Below, one piece after another: positions 35,411 through 46,297 of a DNA stretch of 64,000 nucleotides (within the stretch, counting starts at the first letter, position 1; each line of letters opens with the position of its first letter). The position numbers were made by a program, and so were the translations under genes. The stretch spans positions 82,053,877 to 82,117,876 of the forward strand of contig CM019063.1 in NCBI GenBank assembly GCA_009667805.1. The letters run 5' to 3'. Source of the stretch: Leptobrachium leishanense. Its lineage: Eukaryota; Chordata; Amphibia; Anura; Megophryidae. Below the pieces are notes generated by a model, which worked only from the letters and a program-made list of their open reading frames with translations, was not told the origin of the DNA and searched no databases.

Positions 35411-36611
35411 TGGCTGCACTCCTACCGGCGCCACTGAGCGAATGGACGCCTGTGTATTCAGAGAAAGAGAAGAAATGGTTATCAGAAGAACAAGGCGGAT
35501 ATGGAGAAGACGGATGGTTCCAGTTGAAGAATGGACAAATAGTACTACCAGCAACATTGGCGCCTGAGATTGTAAGAATGCTCCACGCAAGTACCCATGG
35601 AGGAAGAGAAATGATGGAACAACAATTGGAGCCACATTTCTACGTGCCAGGACTGTCAGTAATCTGCAAAGCAATAGCCCAGCAGTGCGTGACATGTGCC
35701 AAAAATAATCCAAGAACAGGCCCATCTCAACCTCCAGGGAAGCAGCCGATCGGGCTATCACCAATGGCATTGTTATAGAGATTTCACAGTGTTGCCACCC
35801 TGCAAAGGATATAAATATCTACTGGTAATGGTGTGACCCTGACAGGATGGGTAGAAGCTTTCCCAACAAGAACGGAGAAAACAGTGGAAGTGGTGAAAAG
35901 TCTGATGAAGGAAATAATACCACGCTATGGACTTCCTCTAGAAATAGGGTCGGACAATGGCCCCGCATTTATACAGAACTGTTTACAGCAACTTGCCCGA
36001 CTATTGGGCATCACCTGGAAGTTACATACGGCTTACAGGCCCCAAAGCTCGTGAAAAGTCGAGAGAATGAACCGCACCCTAAAGACTTTGATGTCCAAAC
36101 TGTGCCAAGAGACGTCACTAGGCTGGTTGGATGTGCTGCCGATAGTCCTATTGCACATTAGGTGCAGGCCAACCCCCCAATTGAAGCCAAGTCCGTACGA
36201 ACTCATGTTTGGACGGCCTACCCCTCTGATTAATGGACTAAGGGGGGACCTTCGGGCATTGGGGGAAACTAAATTAAATGATCAGGTTGTACTGTTGGGT
36301 AAAGCAATGCAGAAATTAAATACTTGGGTGGGAGATAATATACCTCACTTTTTATACCCCCCACTGCATAAGTATTGTCAGTATGGGTGAAGGAGTGGAA
36401 AAATTATCCACTAGGCCCAAAATGGAGAGGTCCTTACTTTGTCCTGTTATCAACCCCTACAGCAGTAAAGGTTGCCGAGGTGGTCCCGTGGATACATCAC
36501 TCCAGACTGAAGGTAGCTGCAGCCAATCCTGAACCAGTATGGAAGGTCGTCACCAACGAGACCAATCCACTCAGGCTAAAGCTAACAAAGACCACAGTCA
36601 TGAGCCCTTGA
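35411..36611 (+). pseudogene. pol: Provirus integrase, broken
   Basis: The N-terminal extension (ALLPAPLSEWTPVYSEKEKK) is followed by the HHCC zinc-binding motif (LHASTHGGREM, CVTCAKNNP) at 35582-35705, open to 35778. The core then changes frame and contains stops. The second aspartate is in IGSDNGPAF (about 35950), and the glutamate remains in KVERMN at 36057-36071, just after a stop that replaces the glycine of PQSSG. The C-terminal GPY/F module ([12 protein letters not shown]) lies at about 36417-36452. The GPY/F domain and the zinc-finger spacing are gammaretroviral. Confidence 0.9.
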
Positions 36612-36656
36612 GAGATTCAACCGAGAGCATCCAAGATACTCAACCCGTGGGTTTAT

Positions 36657-38200
36657 GTGACTGTGAAGAGAATTGCCCGAGGGTTTTTGACAGTTGAGGC
36701 AATTCTGGTACTGATTTTGTTTCTTGCACATTTGATCCATGGACTATTACGTGGAGCATGCCCCAGGTGCCCAAGCACCACCAAGAAAGTGGAAATTTCC
36801 CAGATCTGGAATGGTACGCACCCAGTGAAGGAGAACCGTACCATGTGGAGACAAAAACGAGAGGCACTATCTGGAACCAGCCCAAGAGGACACTTGTGCA
36901 ATTTAAATATGACTATGCTAAAAAGTCTGGGCAAACCGCATGCTGGGTGTGTAGTAGACTGCACCCAGAGACAATTCATATACCATTTGCCCCTGTCCCA
37001 ATGAATTTGAGTATGTTTGCATCAGGGAATGTCACAATACAAGCAGTCGATGCATCGAGGGAGAAACCAGAATCATTCAGTCCCGGGTACCCCATAATAG
37101 GACCAGTGTACCAACCAGAATGGTGTTTTCAATTAGGACCAGATAAGGAGACAAATAACGAGGGTGGGTTATGGAACGCAAGTCAGTTCAACTGGACATC
37201 ATATATTTACATATTCAGAACAGGACTAAAGGCGCATTATCTATATATACGGTGCAGGCAACTCACTAGAGAGCAAGAGGAGGTGATTGCGAATGCGACA
37301 AATGGAAGGCAGGATGCAGTGGATATGATGAGACGGCTGAGACAACTTGCGATGGAGATAACAAAGGGAACACTATATTCATCACCATTTATAGTGAAAG
37401 GAGGGTACCAGGTGTGCTGTGAAAGGGTGTGTTACACATGGGTACCACCTACAGTAACGGGAATGTGTTATCTGGCTAAATTGATCCCAATCCAGAGGGT
37501 GAGGGGAGAAGACACTAATTCAGACAAAACACTTCACCCTAGGTACCCACTGGTGTTTGAAAGACAGAAGAGAGAGATATTCAAGAAAGTGGATCGAATA
37601 TGGGCATGGCTTCCAGCATGGACTGGATGGGGAAGAGAGTTGATGGCAAGAATGAACAGTTATGCCAGTTTGATGGATGAGATTTTGAATAAGACTAGTT
37701 GGGATATTCAGTTACTGAATCTGAAAGTACGGGAGATACGAAAGGTACAAATGATACATAACAGGGCACTGGAACAGATCAGTGCGGCTCTGAATGGATT
37801 GTGTGATATGACGATGCATTATGAATGTTGCACTTTCATCAAGAACACTACACATGACGTCCCTGACTATTACCAGGTAATCCAAGATCACCAGGAGAAG
37901 GTAGCACAGTTGCAGAACACAGCAAGGAGGATCGCTGCTGAAGGCTGGAATCCACTCCGTGGGTTCGGATCCATTCTGAGATTTATCTCACAGATTGGAT
38001 CCATGATTCTGATGGTGGTGGTGATCTTGGTCGTAGGGACACTACTGTACCGCATAGGGCTCTGTCTCTGGCCACTATGCAAGAGAGCACTGACACCCAC
38101 ACAGACACAGAAGATACCACTGATTATCCCACAAGATATGTTCCCAGCAAAAATAGGTCCCCCAAAGTATGAGGAATTTGAGAATAATAGTGAGGTGTAA
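36657..38200 (+). pseudogene. env: Provirus env: 480-codon open frame, signal peptide out of frame
   Basis: Envelope glycoprotein (surface plus transmembrane subunits). The frame 36758-38200 is open for 480 codons. It has a CWVC motif near residue 66 (a gamma-type surface-subunit disulfide motif), several N-x-S/T sites, a furin-like RQKR site near residue 270, a coiled-coil-like region, LCDMTMHYECC (CX7CC rather than CX6CC), and a membrane span (SMILMVVVILVVGTLLYRI) before a short tail. A hydrophobic signal-peptide-like segment at 36657-36740 is in a different frame, with a stop upstream in the main frame at 36695. One indel therefore separates the two. I see no obvious hydrophobic fusion peptide after RQKR. 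Confidence 0.88.
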
Positions 38201-38237
38201 TGGCTACAAGTCTCAGGAGAAGAACCTGAGGCTTGAG

Positions 38238-38249
38238 CCGAGGGGGGAA
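38238..38249 (+). promoter_or_regulatory. Polypurine tract before the 3' LTR
   Basis: GAGGGGGGAA lies directly before the TG that starts the 3' LTR at 38250, the expected position for the plus-strand primer. Confidence 0.9.
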
Positions 38250-38917
38250 TGAAGTGGAATCAGGCTGGAAGCTGGCCGCCATTATAAGCCAGGCGGCCAT
38301 CTTGTTCAGAATATTGGTTCACTTGAAAATAACTAGGTAGGTTTTAGCTGAAACTAGAATGAAGCATACGTAGAAACTTAGATTAGCAGAAAAGCAATTA
38401 AAACCTGAGAAAGATCGAGGCTGTTCCTAGCACGAAGGGATAGAATGAGAAGTGGATACATCAAGGTCACAGAGGCCCCAGCAAGACAAAGGGAAGCATA
38501 GAAGATAGACTAGGTGCTACCCGCAACAAATGAGCACAGGCGCTAGGGAGGCGAGCACAGCCCGGACTGGATGTAGTAACTAATCATGATCTGTCGAAAC
38601 TAACATGAAGTTTGCCAATTTACGGCCAATTTAATGGCATGTCTTTGTATTAGACTAAGGGAGGTATTAACCCACGTGGGGTGGGATAGTGTCACAGGGA
38701 GGTGGGCTAATTGGGATGTACCCAATTATGTATTCGGGGTATAAGACCCCTGGTTGGGGTGAACTCGGGGCTCCGTCTTTGTGATTCAATCCTGTCTGAG
38801 CATCTTCTGTGACGTCACAATAAAGTTTGCCTTTCCTGAAGAGACTCGTGTTCAGACAATCCTGGCTCATGTCCGGTCCGGCCTCGTCCCGAATGAACCA
38901 AGTGGATTCCGGTAATA
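38250..38917 (+). repeat. 3' LTR of the provirus
   Basis: It starts TGAAGTGGAATCAGGCTGG and ends near TTCCGGTAATA, followed by the ATTG duplication at 38918-38921. It carries a TATA-like box near 38740 and AATAAA at 38819-38824. It is about 12 bp shorter than the 5' LTR, mainly from a deletion at AGAAACTTAGATTAGC. Confidence 0.92.
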
Positions 38918-38921
38918 ATTG

Positions 38922-39416
38922 GGTCAGTCGGATGTCTTGGTGCGGAGTCAGGTGGTAGGCTTCCCTAAACAGAAGGGTCTTTAGGGAGCGTTTAAATGAA
39001 GCCAGATTTGGGGACCAGTCTGATATTGCGAGGAAGCACGTTCCATAGGGTCGGCGCCGTACGAGAAAAGTCCCGCAATCTGGCACGTGAAGAGGTAATG
39101 ATGGAGGATGCCAGGAGCAGGTCATGGTTGGATCTTAGGGGACGGGCTGGGGTGTATTTGGGGATTAGTGAGGAGCAGCGTTAGTGAGGGTTTTGTAGGT
39201 CAGGGTGAGTAGTTTGAATTTGATTCTGCTGTGGATGGGGAGCCAGTGAAGGGATTCACAGAGAGGGGCGGCAGAGACAGAGCGACGGGTGAGGTGGATA
39301 AGCCGGGCTGATGCGTTTAGGCTGGACTGCAGGGGGGAGAGGCGGGAGGCCAGTCAAGAGGTTGTTGCAGTAGTCCAGGCAGGAGATAACAAGCGAGTGG
39401 ATAAGTGGATCAAATG
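38922..39416. repeat. Interspersed repeat, right part, split by the provirus
   Basis: The tract (GGTCTTTAGGGAGCGTTTAA, CACGTTCCATAGGGTCGG, GTTGTTGCAGTAGTCCAGGC) is the continuation of the repeat at 28490-28723. Reading across the provirus with one ATTG gives an uninterrupted member of a family that is common in amphibian and fish genomes. I do not know its formal name. Confidence 0.7.
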
Positions 39417-39636
39417 TAACTTTGCTTTTATTCTAAGTATCTGATTTACAGATCGTTTAGAGCATCTTTGCTGGAAATGTTATTTCTTGGCAGTTCTGAC
39501 ACACACACACACACACCTGGAATATATGGATAATCTATAAAGAGGGATTTGGCTGAAAAAGATAAGGAACATAGGAGGAGGTAAAAGAAGATCAGAGAGG
39601 GACAAAGAAAAAAAAGGAGTAGAGAAAAGGTATTTA

Positions 39637-39860
39637 CAGGTATTTATAAAGCGCTAACAAGTTCTGTAGCGCTGCACAATGGGTGAGACAGGATAACAAA
39701 AGACGAGAGGAGGGCCACAAGGGGTTGGAGACAGACACGAAGAGGTGAAAGAAGATGGGGAAAGCCAAAAAGGGGTTGAATGAAGACAACAAAACATGGA
39801 GGAGGGGCAGCAAGAGACAACAAAAGCCAAGCCAGTAGGCTGAAGCATCACCGATCCTGT
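39637..39860. repeat. Fragment of the same interspersed repeat family
   Basis: GTATTTATAAAGCGCTAACA then TGTAGCGCTGCACAATGGGT mark a diverged start of the family seen at 6863. The following purine-rich stretch has no recognised content. Confidence 0.55.
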
Positions 39861-40391
39861 ACTGTGCGTGGGCTCCAAATAAAGACACTTTTTTTTAAAT
39901 GCAGACATGTCGAGTGCTGGTACATTCTCTACTCTTGGATCTTTTTGTGTGGATGTGCGCTGTGTTATTGATCTTCCCCTAAATGAGTGAGTGCTGTCCT
40001 TTCTCTCCTGCCTTAATAGTAGGAGTTGACCACTAGCAGAGTTTACTCATCCTCTAATGATACACAAAGCTTCTCGCAGCTTCTAAAGCGAACACTGTAT
40101 GTGCAGGAAGCAAACACAGGGCGCACCTGTCCAATGTGTTTAGAAAAGGGAAAAGAAAAAATAATAAATCCATAAAGTTGCTGTAGACGAGTGCAACTTG
40201 GCTGTAATCTCCAATTTGTACTTGTCAGAGTTGTTAGGCTAAATCAGGAGTATTAGCCACCATTTTCATACACCATTAACAGAGCAAGAAAGACAACTAC
40301 AGCCAAGTTGCATTTGTCATCAGCAGCTTGGCACTTTGAATGGTGGCCAATGTGAAGTTTCCTTAATAGGTTTGTGATTAATTGGTTAGAA

Positions 40392-40575
40392 CAGTGGTCC
40401 CCAACCCTGGTCATCAGGGCCCACTAACAGGCCAGGTTTGCCAGATATCTGAAGCACAGCACAGGTGTTATGATTTGCTGCTCAGTGATTGCAGGATTCA
40501 GTCTGCTTTTCCCCATGGTGATCTGCAAAATCTGGCCTGTTAGTGGGCCCTGAGGACCAGGGTTGGGGACCACTG
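40392..40575. mobile_element. hAT MITE, 184 bp, 8-bp target duplication
   Basis: It starts CAGTGGTCCCCAACCCTGGT and ends with the inverse, GGTTGGGGACCACTG. Flanks GGTTAGAA and CGTTAGAA match at seven of eight bases. Relatives lie at 46298, 52890 and 59758. Confidence 0.92.
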
Positions 40576-40770
40576 CGTTAGAACACATGTAAGTGCATCT
40601 ACACAACGTATGCATTTTCACCATAATGTGTCTGTGTACCCCAACAACTAAAGCAGCTTTGTATAGGTTAGCACGTGTTGTCTTTGCCATAAGAGACCAT
40701 ATAGAAAAGAACTGGAGGTTTTCAACATATACGCAACAGCAGATTAAATATTGGACACCAGCCGTAATTA

Positions 40771-41046
<276 letters not shown>

Positions 41047-41144
41047 TTAAAAACCAAAAGGAAAAAAAGTTTGTTTTTTTTAATAACACATGGGGAAATT
41101 GAATATTAAATAAAATAACAGCATTGGTGATATGTGTGATATAT

Positions 41145-41148
<4 letters not shown>

Positions 41149-41182
<34 letters not shown>
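41149..41182. repeat. (CA)n microsatellite
   Basis: Uninterrupted AC dinucleotides, about 17 units, 104 bp downstream of the MCCC2 acceptor at 41045 in plus coordinates. Confidence 0.97.
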
Positions 41183-41185
<3 letters not shown>

Positions 41186-41279
41186 CTTTAGGCAGCAGAT
41201 GGCATGCTTGCAAAATAAGACAATGCAACCTGCCCCTAGATGTTGGACTTTTAATTTACTCAATCAGTATCACTGATTT

Positions 41280-42000
41280 TTTTTATGGACATTTACCTTT
41301 ATACCGACTGAGGAAGGCTTTTTAAGCCGAAACGCGTCTCGGTAGATTCTGTCCTGTATTTTATTTTATTTATCCATTAAATTTTCCCAATATTTGCCAC
41401 CTTTCTCCGACCCCTTTTTTTCTCCTTGGAAACTTGGATCCATCACCGCGGAGGCAAAGAGGTTTGGGTTCCCACCTTAAGAGGACCCAGAGCGACATAG
41501 ATTGAGCCTGACATTACGAGGCTCTAAAATCGGTGAGTGTGCTTCATCTTTTCCTTTATCACATTTCCACGTATACGCAGCATTACGCTATGGGAGTGCC
41601 GTCTCCCGATTCGCTCTATTTTTAGTCTCCAGTACGAACAGAAAGAAGGGAAGTACCACCCTATATTTGGCTGCAGGCTGTTTCTCCTCGAGCCGGGACC
41701 TTGTGGGCTCCCATAAATGTGAGTGGTTTGGATTTTGGTTATAATAATTCGAGCCTATTCTATTCTGACTGTCTGCACTATCATCCTTTCTTGTGATGTG
41801 CTTTTTTTGAGGATTACTGGCGGATATGAGGATTCAGCATCAGCACTTATAAGAAGACCAGCACATCATTTTTCATCATCATTTTTGAGTATTCCATTAA
41901 TATATACTTGAGCACTTTTTTGCACTGTTTGCACATTTGACCTGGACTTTACTCTATGCACCTTATTGACTTGATAATATTTTTAATACATTTTTTACTG
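41280..42000 (+). repeat. Repeat with hammerhead-like motif at its start
   Basis: A tract of about 700 bp whose first part folds into a hammerhead-like structure (41302-41344). Downstream it is AT-rich, with GAGCACTTTTTTGCACTG and related words, and no convincing coding frame. It resembles the non-coding terminal region of a Penelope-like or retrozyme-like element. The boundaries are approximate. Confidence 0.5.
41302..41344 (+). ncRNA. Hammerhead ribozyme-like motif, type I with minimal stem III
   Basis: The outer stem TACCGA (41302-41307) pairs perfectly with TCGGTA (41339-41344). The core CTGAGGA (41308-41314) fits CUGANGA. Stem II is GGCTT/AAGCC with a TTT loop, then GAA-AC-GC-GT-C, which fits GAA, a two-base-pair stem III and the cleavage-site C at 41338. 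One unpaired A (41315) between the core and stem II departs from the consensus. Penelope-like elements are known to carry such type I motifs. Activity is uncertain. Confidence 0.6.
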
Positions 42001-42343
42001 CTACGGTTTATGAGTTTTCAAAGTTGATGTTGGGCTGGCTGCCTTGAATTAATAGGAATCCTGTTATTTGGTGTAGAAAACAAACAAACATACACACAAA
42101 CACACTCTGCAGGTTTTAGGTCTGATCATTTGCGTTTAAAGCATGCATACATAAAATAATGTTTAAATACTCCAGAACGAACCAATGTCTACCCAAAAAT
42201 AAATAAAAAAGCAGCCTCTGCAACAGCCGATTCATTTTATACCAAAGCTATGTAAGCATAGGAGTACGAAGCACAATGAAATGTAAAATATTTTTTTTAA
42301 ATAAAAAAAACATTTTTAGAGCGGCCAGTTTAGAATTTCTTAA

Positions 42344-43258
42344 CCTTCCTGGCGGTCTAATTTTTGCAAAATTGTGTGTCTAAAAGCGTTTCAATATTTT
42401 TGGAAAGAAAATGTGTTGTTTTATATAGTAAGCCTGTATTCCGTAGGAATAACTCACTGAAATCCATGCAAGCAAGAGTCTGGTAAACACACGCAGTCAG
42501 AAAAGGTTTGAAACACAAAATAATTTATTATCCCAAAAATTGTCCAAAATAATGGAAGTAAATTATATTCAATAATATAATCAAACCAAAAACCTGTCTC
42601 TTTCCTCTGGCTGCTGGGATTCCTGTGCAGATGTACACTCCTTTGCCAATGAAAATGTACAGAACACGGGGGGGGGGGGGGTACAGAAAAAAAAAAAGTA
42701 TTTATTCTCAAAGCAGCTTTACAGAAATAAAAGGCTAGTAAAAATAATTTCTAAAATGTAATAAGGTTTTGCAATACAAGTGTCGCTGGTGCTTGCCCAG
42801 ATCCAACTGTTGATCTGGGCAAGCACCAGCGAAACTTGTATTGCAAAACCTTATTACATTTTAGAAATGATTTTTATTTGCCTTTTATTTCTGTAAAGCT
42901 GCTTTGAGAAGAAATACTCTTTTTTTTGGTACCCCCGTGTCCTGTATTACATTGGCAAAGGAGTGTATATCTGAACAAAAATCCCAGCACCCACAGCAAA
43001 GTTTATTCTACAGTATTTTTTACTGTAATTTTTGTTTGACTTTGCCGCCTGGTCCCGCCCCCTGCATCATGTGACTCACAGGGAGCGGAACCAGGAAGCA
43101 AAGACGAGGGCTGCCGCGATCACACTGCGGTGACTGCGGAGAGGGCGAGGGAGCGAAGGATGCGCCGAGTATGCATCCAGCCCGAGTGTGGCTCGGGGTT
43201 ACCGTTCGCGGTAGCGAAATTTAACCCTGAGTCACACTCGGAAATACCGCCAGGCAGA
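42344..43258. mobile_element. piggyBac-type MITE with nested foldback
   Basis: TTAA at 42340-42343 and 43259-43262 flank CCTTCCTGGCGGTCTAA and ACCGCCAGGCAG termini. The outer parts match the family at 1481 (GAGTGTGGCTCGGGGTTACC). The middle holds a foldback: 42600-42812 is the inverse of 42816-43010, with a centre at AACTGTTGATC. A poly-G run lies at 42669-42681. Confidence 0.85.
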
Positions 43259-43732
43259 TTAAACTGAAACACTTATTCTGGTGTAAGAAACACATCCATT
43301 CAAATCCTAATCCAGCCCAGGAGTGGTTAATGGGATTTGTAGTGCATCCACACCAGAACCTTCATTCATCGTGTAAGATTAAGAGGTTTGCAGCTGCATT
43401 GTGGATGGTATGCCAACTGATAATTCTCACTGTACATTCAGCATCTGTACAATTTGCAGGGCAAGAGATAGACATTGACTGTTAATTAGTAAGAGACATG
43501 TAAGGGGCACATTTGTTGCTTGATCGATTCTACTAAACCAGTAATGGTTAATAGGGGAAAGAGACTTTAGTTACATTTAAAAAGGCTGGGGTTTTTCCCC
43601 CAATCTACGGAAAAACCATGTTTGCCACAATTTGGTAAAGTATATGAAGAAAAAAATATAGAATATTCATTCTGCTTAGCTAGAAACAGTAAATCGTGTT
43701 GTAAGGTAAAGCTACATTTCATCACATTGTAC

Positions 43733-43805
43733 CTGTTACCAACGTATCTCCGTATAATGCCTTAAACTCATCAAATTTGCTTCCATCCACAATCCGTGCA
43801 ATGAT
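43733..43805 (-). CDS. MCCC2: MCCC2 exon, about human residues 334-358
   Basis: This 73-bp exon has acceptor attttAG and donor GTACAATG. It encodes [20 protein letters not shown] then TLVT and the first base of a glycine codon. ARIVDGS-F-EFK is a signature of the C-terminal carboxyltransferase domain of this family. It is separated from the preceding exon by a 119-bp intron. Confidence 0.96.
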
Positions 43806-43924
43806 CTAAAATGATACAAGGTTAAACGCAAGTTAAAGGCCTTAAAAGATACCAGACTGTGTGCTGTTTGGTTCAACCCAGGCAAATACCAAACAAGTGA
43901 GTTCTGCAACTTCCAACCTCTTAC
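43806..43924 (-). other. MCCC2: MCCC2 mini-intron, 119 bp
   Basis: A short phase-0 intron between two coding exons, with GTAAGAGG at its donor and attttAG at its acceptor. It has no inserted repeat, unlike every other complete intron in the window. Confidence 0.95.
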
Positions 43925-44020
43925 CTCTCGGACATCAAAATTCTTTTTCAAGTTATCACCAACTATTCCATATAATTCATCGGCCGGATGGAGTGGATCT
44001 TCTGGCTTTTCTATCGTTAC
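43925..44020 (-). CDS. MCCC2: MCCC2 exon, about human residues 302-333
   Basis: This 96-bp exon has acceptor tttttAG and donor GTAAGAGG and is phase 0 at both ends. It encodes [20 protein letters not shown] then [12 protein letters not shown]. The linker between the two carboxyltransferase halves ends here, and PADELYGIV and FDVRE open the C-terminal half. The next intron is only 119 bp. Confidence 0.96.
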
Positions 44021-44629
44021 CTAAAAAGGTACTGAGTGTGAATAAATCAGGATAACCAAGGATTAAAATCAGACTAAATCACTGTGACGGGTTAAATCCA
44101 GTCACATTTGCATCAAAGGACAATATAAGTAATACACCTTATCAGACCGTGCAGGTGCCTGTTTTACTTCACTCAGTGATTCCCCCCTCCCAATTTATGG
44201 AGGCAGAGACATTCCTTAATTTGAGAGAATTTTAGATTAATGTATTTTAATAAATGCACTAAAAAGAAATGCTATGCTATTCCCTCCTATAAGTGAATAT
44301 CAAGTTGCCAAATGGAACAATAGACTGCAAAACCCCAAAAAGAAGCAAAGTAAAAGATACAAATGGTCATGGTGCTTTAAATTAGAGAATTACAGAGAAC
44401 CTCAAATTGGTTGCTTCTTAGTACATGCAAATGAAATCCCCAAAAAAACCACAACATCTTTTATTCAAATCACAATCCCTAAGAAATGTGTAATGGAATC
44501 CTGTAGGAGATTCTCCTAATAATGCTGGCGGTGTATCTGGAAACAGAATACACAAATAGAGCAGCACAGTATAAATAAAACTTCAAAATTATAAATATAT
44601 ATATATATTATATATATATATATATAAAA

Positions 44630-46185
44630 ATCACGAGTATAGCAGTCTGTAGTGATACCTTTTTTATTGGACTAACGTTACATTTAAAGTACAAGCTTTC
44701 GAGAGGATTCCTCCCTTCCTCAGGTATAGAAGCTAACTGATCAGGATAATAGAATAAAACATAGGGACAGTCATAGGGCTCACAGTTGGGGGTGTTAGAT
44801 GTAGTACATTGCCAAATGGCATGGTCAGAGGGGGAATAAAAAAAAAAAAAAAAAAAAAGGGAAACCTTAATTGTCTCAGGCAAGATGCAATCATGTCCAC
44901 TTCAAAGGGAATGTGAAAGGACAGAACGAAAGAAATAAGAAAAAAAAAAAAAAAAAACCCACAACACAGTGATTATGGGGAAGACACAAAAATAGGAATG
45001 ATGAATATTACGTGACAGGGATAAACACCTGAGCAAACTGTCTGCATCATTCCAGCGGAAGGGCTACAAGGAAAGGACAATCTCTGAAAAAATCAAATCT
45101 GCCCTGAAAACACCGCGCGAACAGCTGTTGCGCTACAAAGAAAAGAAAAACACCACACGGATCCCTCTAGTTGTTTCCTACAACCCAACTCTAGAGGGAA
45201 TTCGCAAAATCATCAAAGATCTGCAGCCACTGGTCACAGAGGACCCTGCGCTCAAAGAAATATTCCCACAGCCCCCCTTACTGGCATTCAAGCAACCCCC
45301 AAACCTGAGGCGAAAACTGGTCCGCAGCAAACTCGCTCAGGAACAGGATGACATACAGAATGGGACCAAACGCTGTAACAAATGCCGCTGCAAACTTTGC
45401 CAACATATATGTGACAGCAGCACTGCGCGGCACAACAACGCCACTCACAACATCAAGGGATCATTCCTATGCACGTCAGAAAATGTGGTGTATATGATCC
45501 AGTGCACGGCGTGTGATAAGGGCTGCTATATTGGTGAAACCAGCCTTAAACTAAATCTCAGGATGAACCAGCACAGACACTCCATTAGGAACCACCAGGA
45601 AAACACATATTGTACCCCAGTGGGACATCACTTCAATCTAGCAGGCCACTCCATCCAAAACCTCAGAATCAAAATCCTCAAAGGACATTTTAAAGATCAC
45701 CGGGAACGCAAAACATATGAAATGAAAATGATCACATATTTCAACAATATAAAACAAGGACTTAATATAGACTCGGGTTTTTTAACCCACTATAATAACA
45801 TCACGTAATATTCATCATTCCTATCTTTGTGTCTTCCCCATAATCACTGTGTTGTGGTTTTTTTTCTTATTTCTTTCGTTCTGTCCTTTCACATTCCCTT
45901 TGAAGTGGACATGATTGCATCTTGCCTGAGACAATTAAGGTTTCCCTTTTTTTTTTTTTATTCCCCCTCTGACCATGCCATTTGGCAATGTACTACATCT
46001 AACACCCCCAACTGTGAGCCCTATGACTGTCCCTATGTTTTATTCTATTATCCTGATCAGTTAGCTTCTATACCTGAGGAAGGGAGGAATCCTCTCGAAA
46101 GCTTGTACTTTAAATGTAACGTTAGTCCAATAAAAAAGGTATCACTACAGACTGCTATACTCGTGATTTTGGCATCTGGACTAAC
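44630..46185 (+). mobile_element. Penelope-like element fragment with inverted terminal copies
   Basis: A truncated Penelope-like retroelement. Its 3' region (45801-46185) is present in inverse at the front (44630-45011). Both include TTATTGGACTAACGTTACAT or its complement and the GGACTAACACGGCC-type end on the right. The coding remnant between them is the C-terminal GIY-YIG part only. Inverted or tandem terminal copies are a known feature of this class. Confidence 0.85.
45012..45808 (+). pseudogene. Penelope-like pol, C-terminal GIY-YIG endonuclease
   Basis: The 226-codon frame from 45128 encodes the end of a Penelope-like polyprotein. Upstream codons from about 45012 (RKGYKERTISEKIKSAL) are in keeping with the linker after the reverse transcriptase. 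A cysteine-rich patch (CNKCRCKLCQHICDS) precedes the GIY-YIG nuclease motif in VVYMIQCTACDKGCYIGET, followed by LRMNQHRHSI and a GHHFNLAGHS stretch. The nuclease makes the target nick during insertion. The reverse transcriptase domain is missing by 5' truncation, so this copy cannot move on its own. Confidence 0.9.
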
Positions 46186-46297
46186 ACGGCCGACTCGATA
46201 TATATATACACACACAAAAAAACAAAACCTTACTAGTTACTTCACATAGATATGAGCCCTTAGTGGCTCAATTTTGTCACTTGTAATCCACTTATAC

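Larger units (their letters stand above)
28724..38917 (+). mobile_element. Endogenous retrovirus, gamma-like, with OGFR-like insert in pol
   Basis: A full-length provirus of about 10.2 kb with two LTRs (28724-29403, 38250-38917), a tRNA-Pro-like primer site, gag, pol, env and a polypurine tract. Perfect ATTG target duplications lie at 28720-28723 and 38918-38921, the 4-bp size usual for gammaretroviruses. The two LTRs differ by scattered substitutions and an indel of about 12 bp, so the insertion is not recent. gag and pol have several frameshifts and stops, whereas env is open for 480 codons. The provirus is antisense to MCCC2. Confidence 0.95.

Noticed and set aside
45827..46249. 140-codon open frame after the Penelope gene
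   Set aside because: It lies in the terminal non-coding region, and the same sequence in inverse at 44608-44883 also reads open. No domain.
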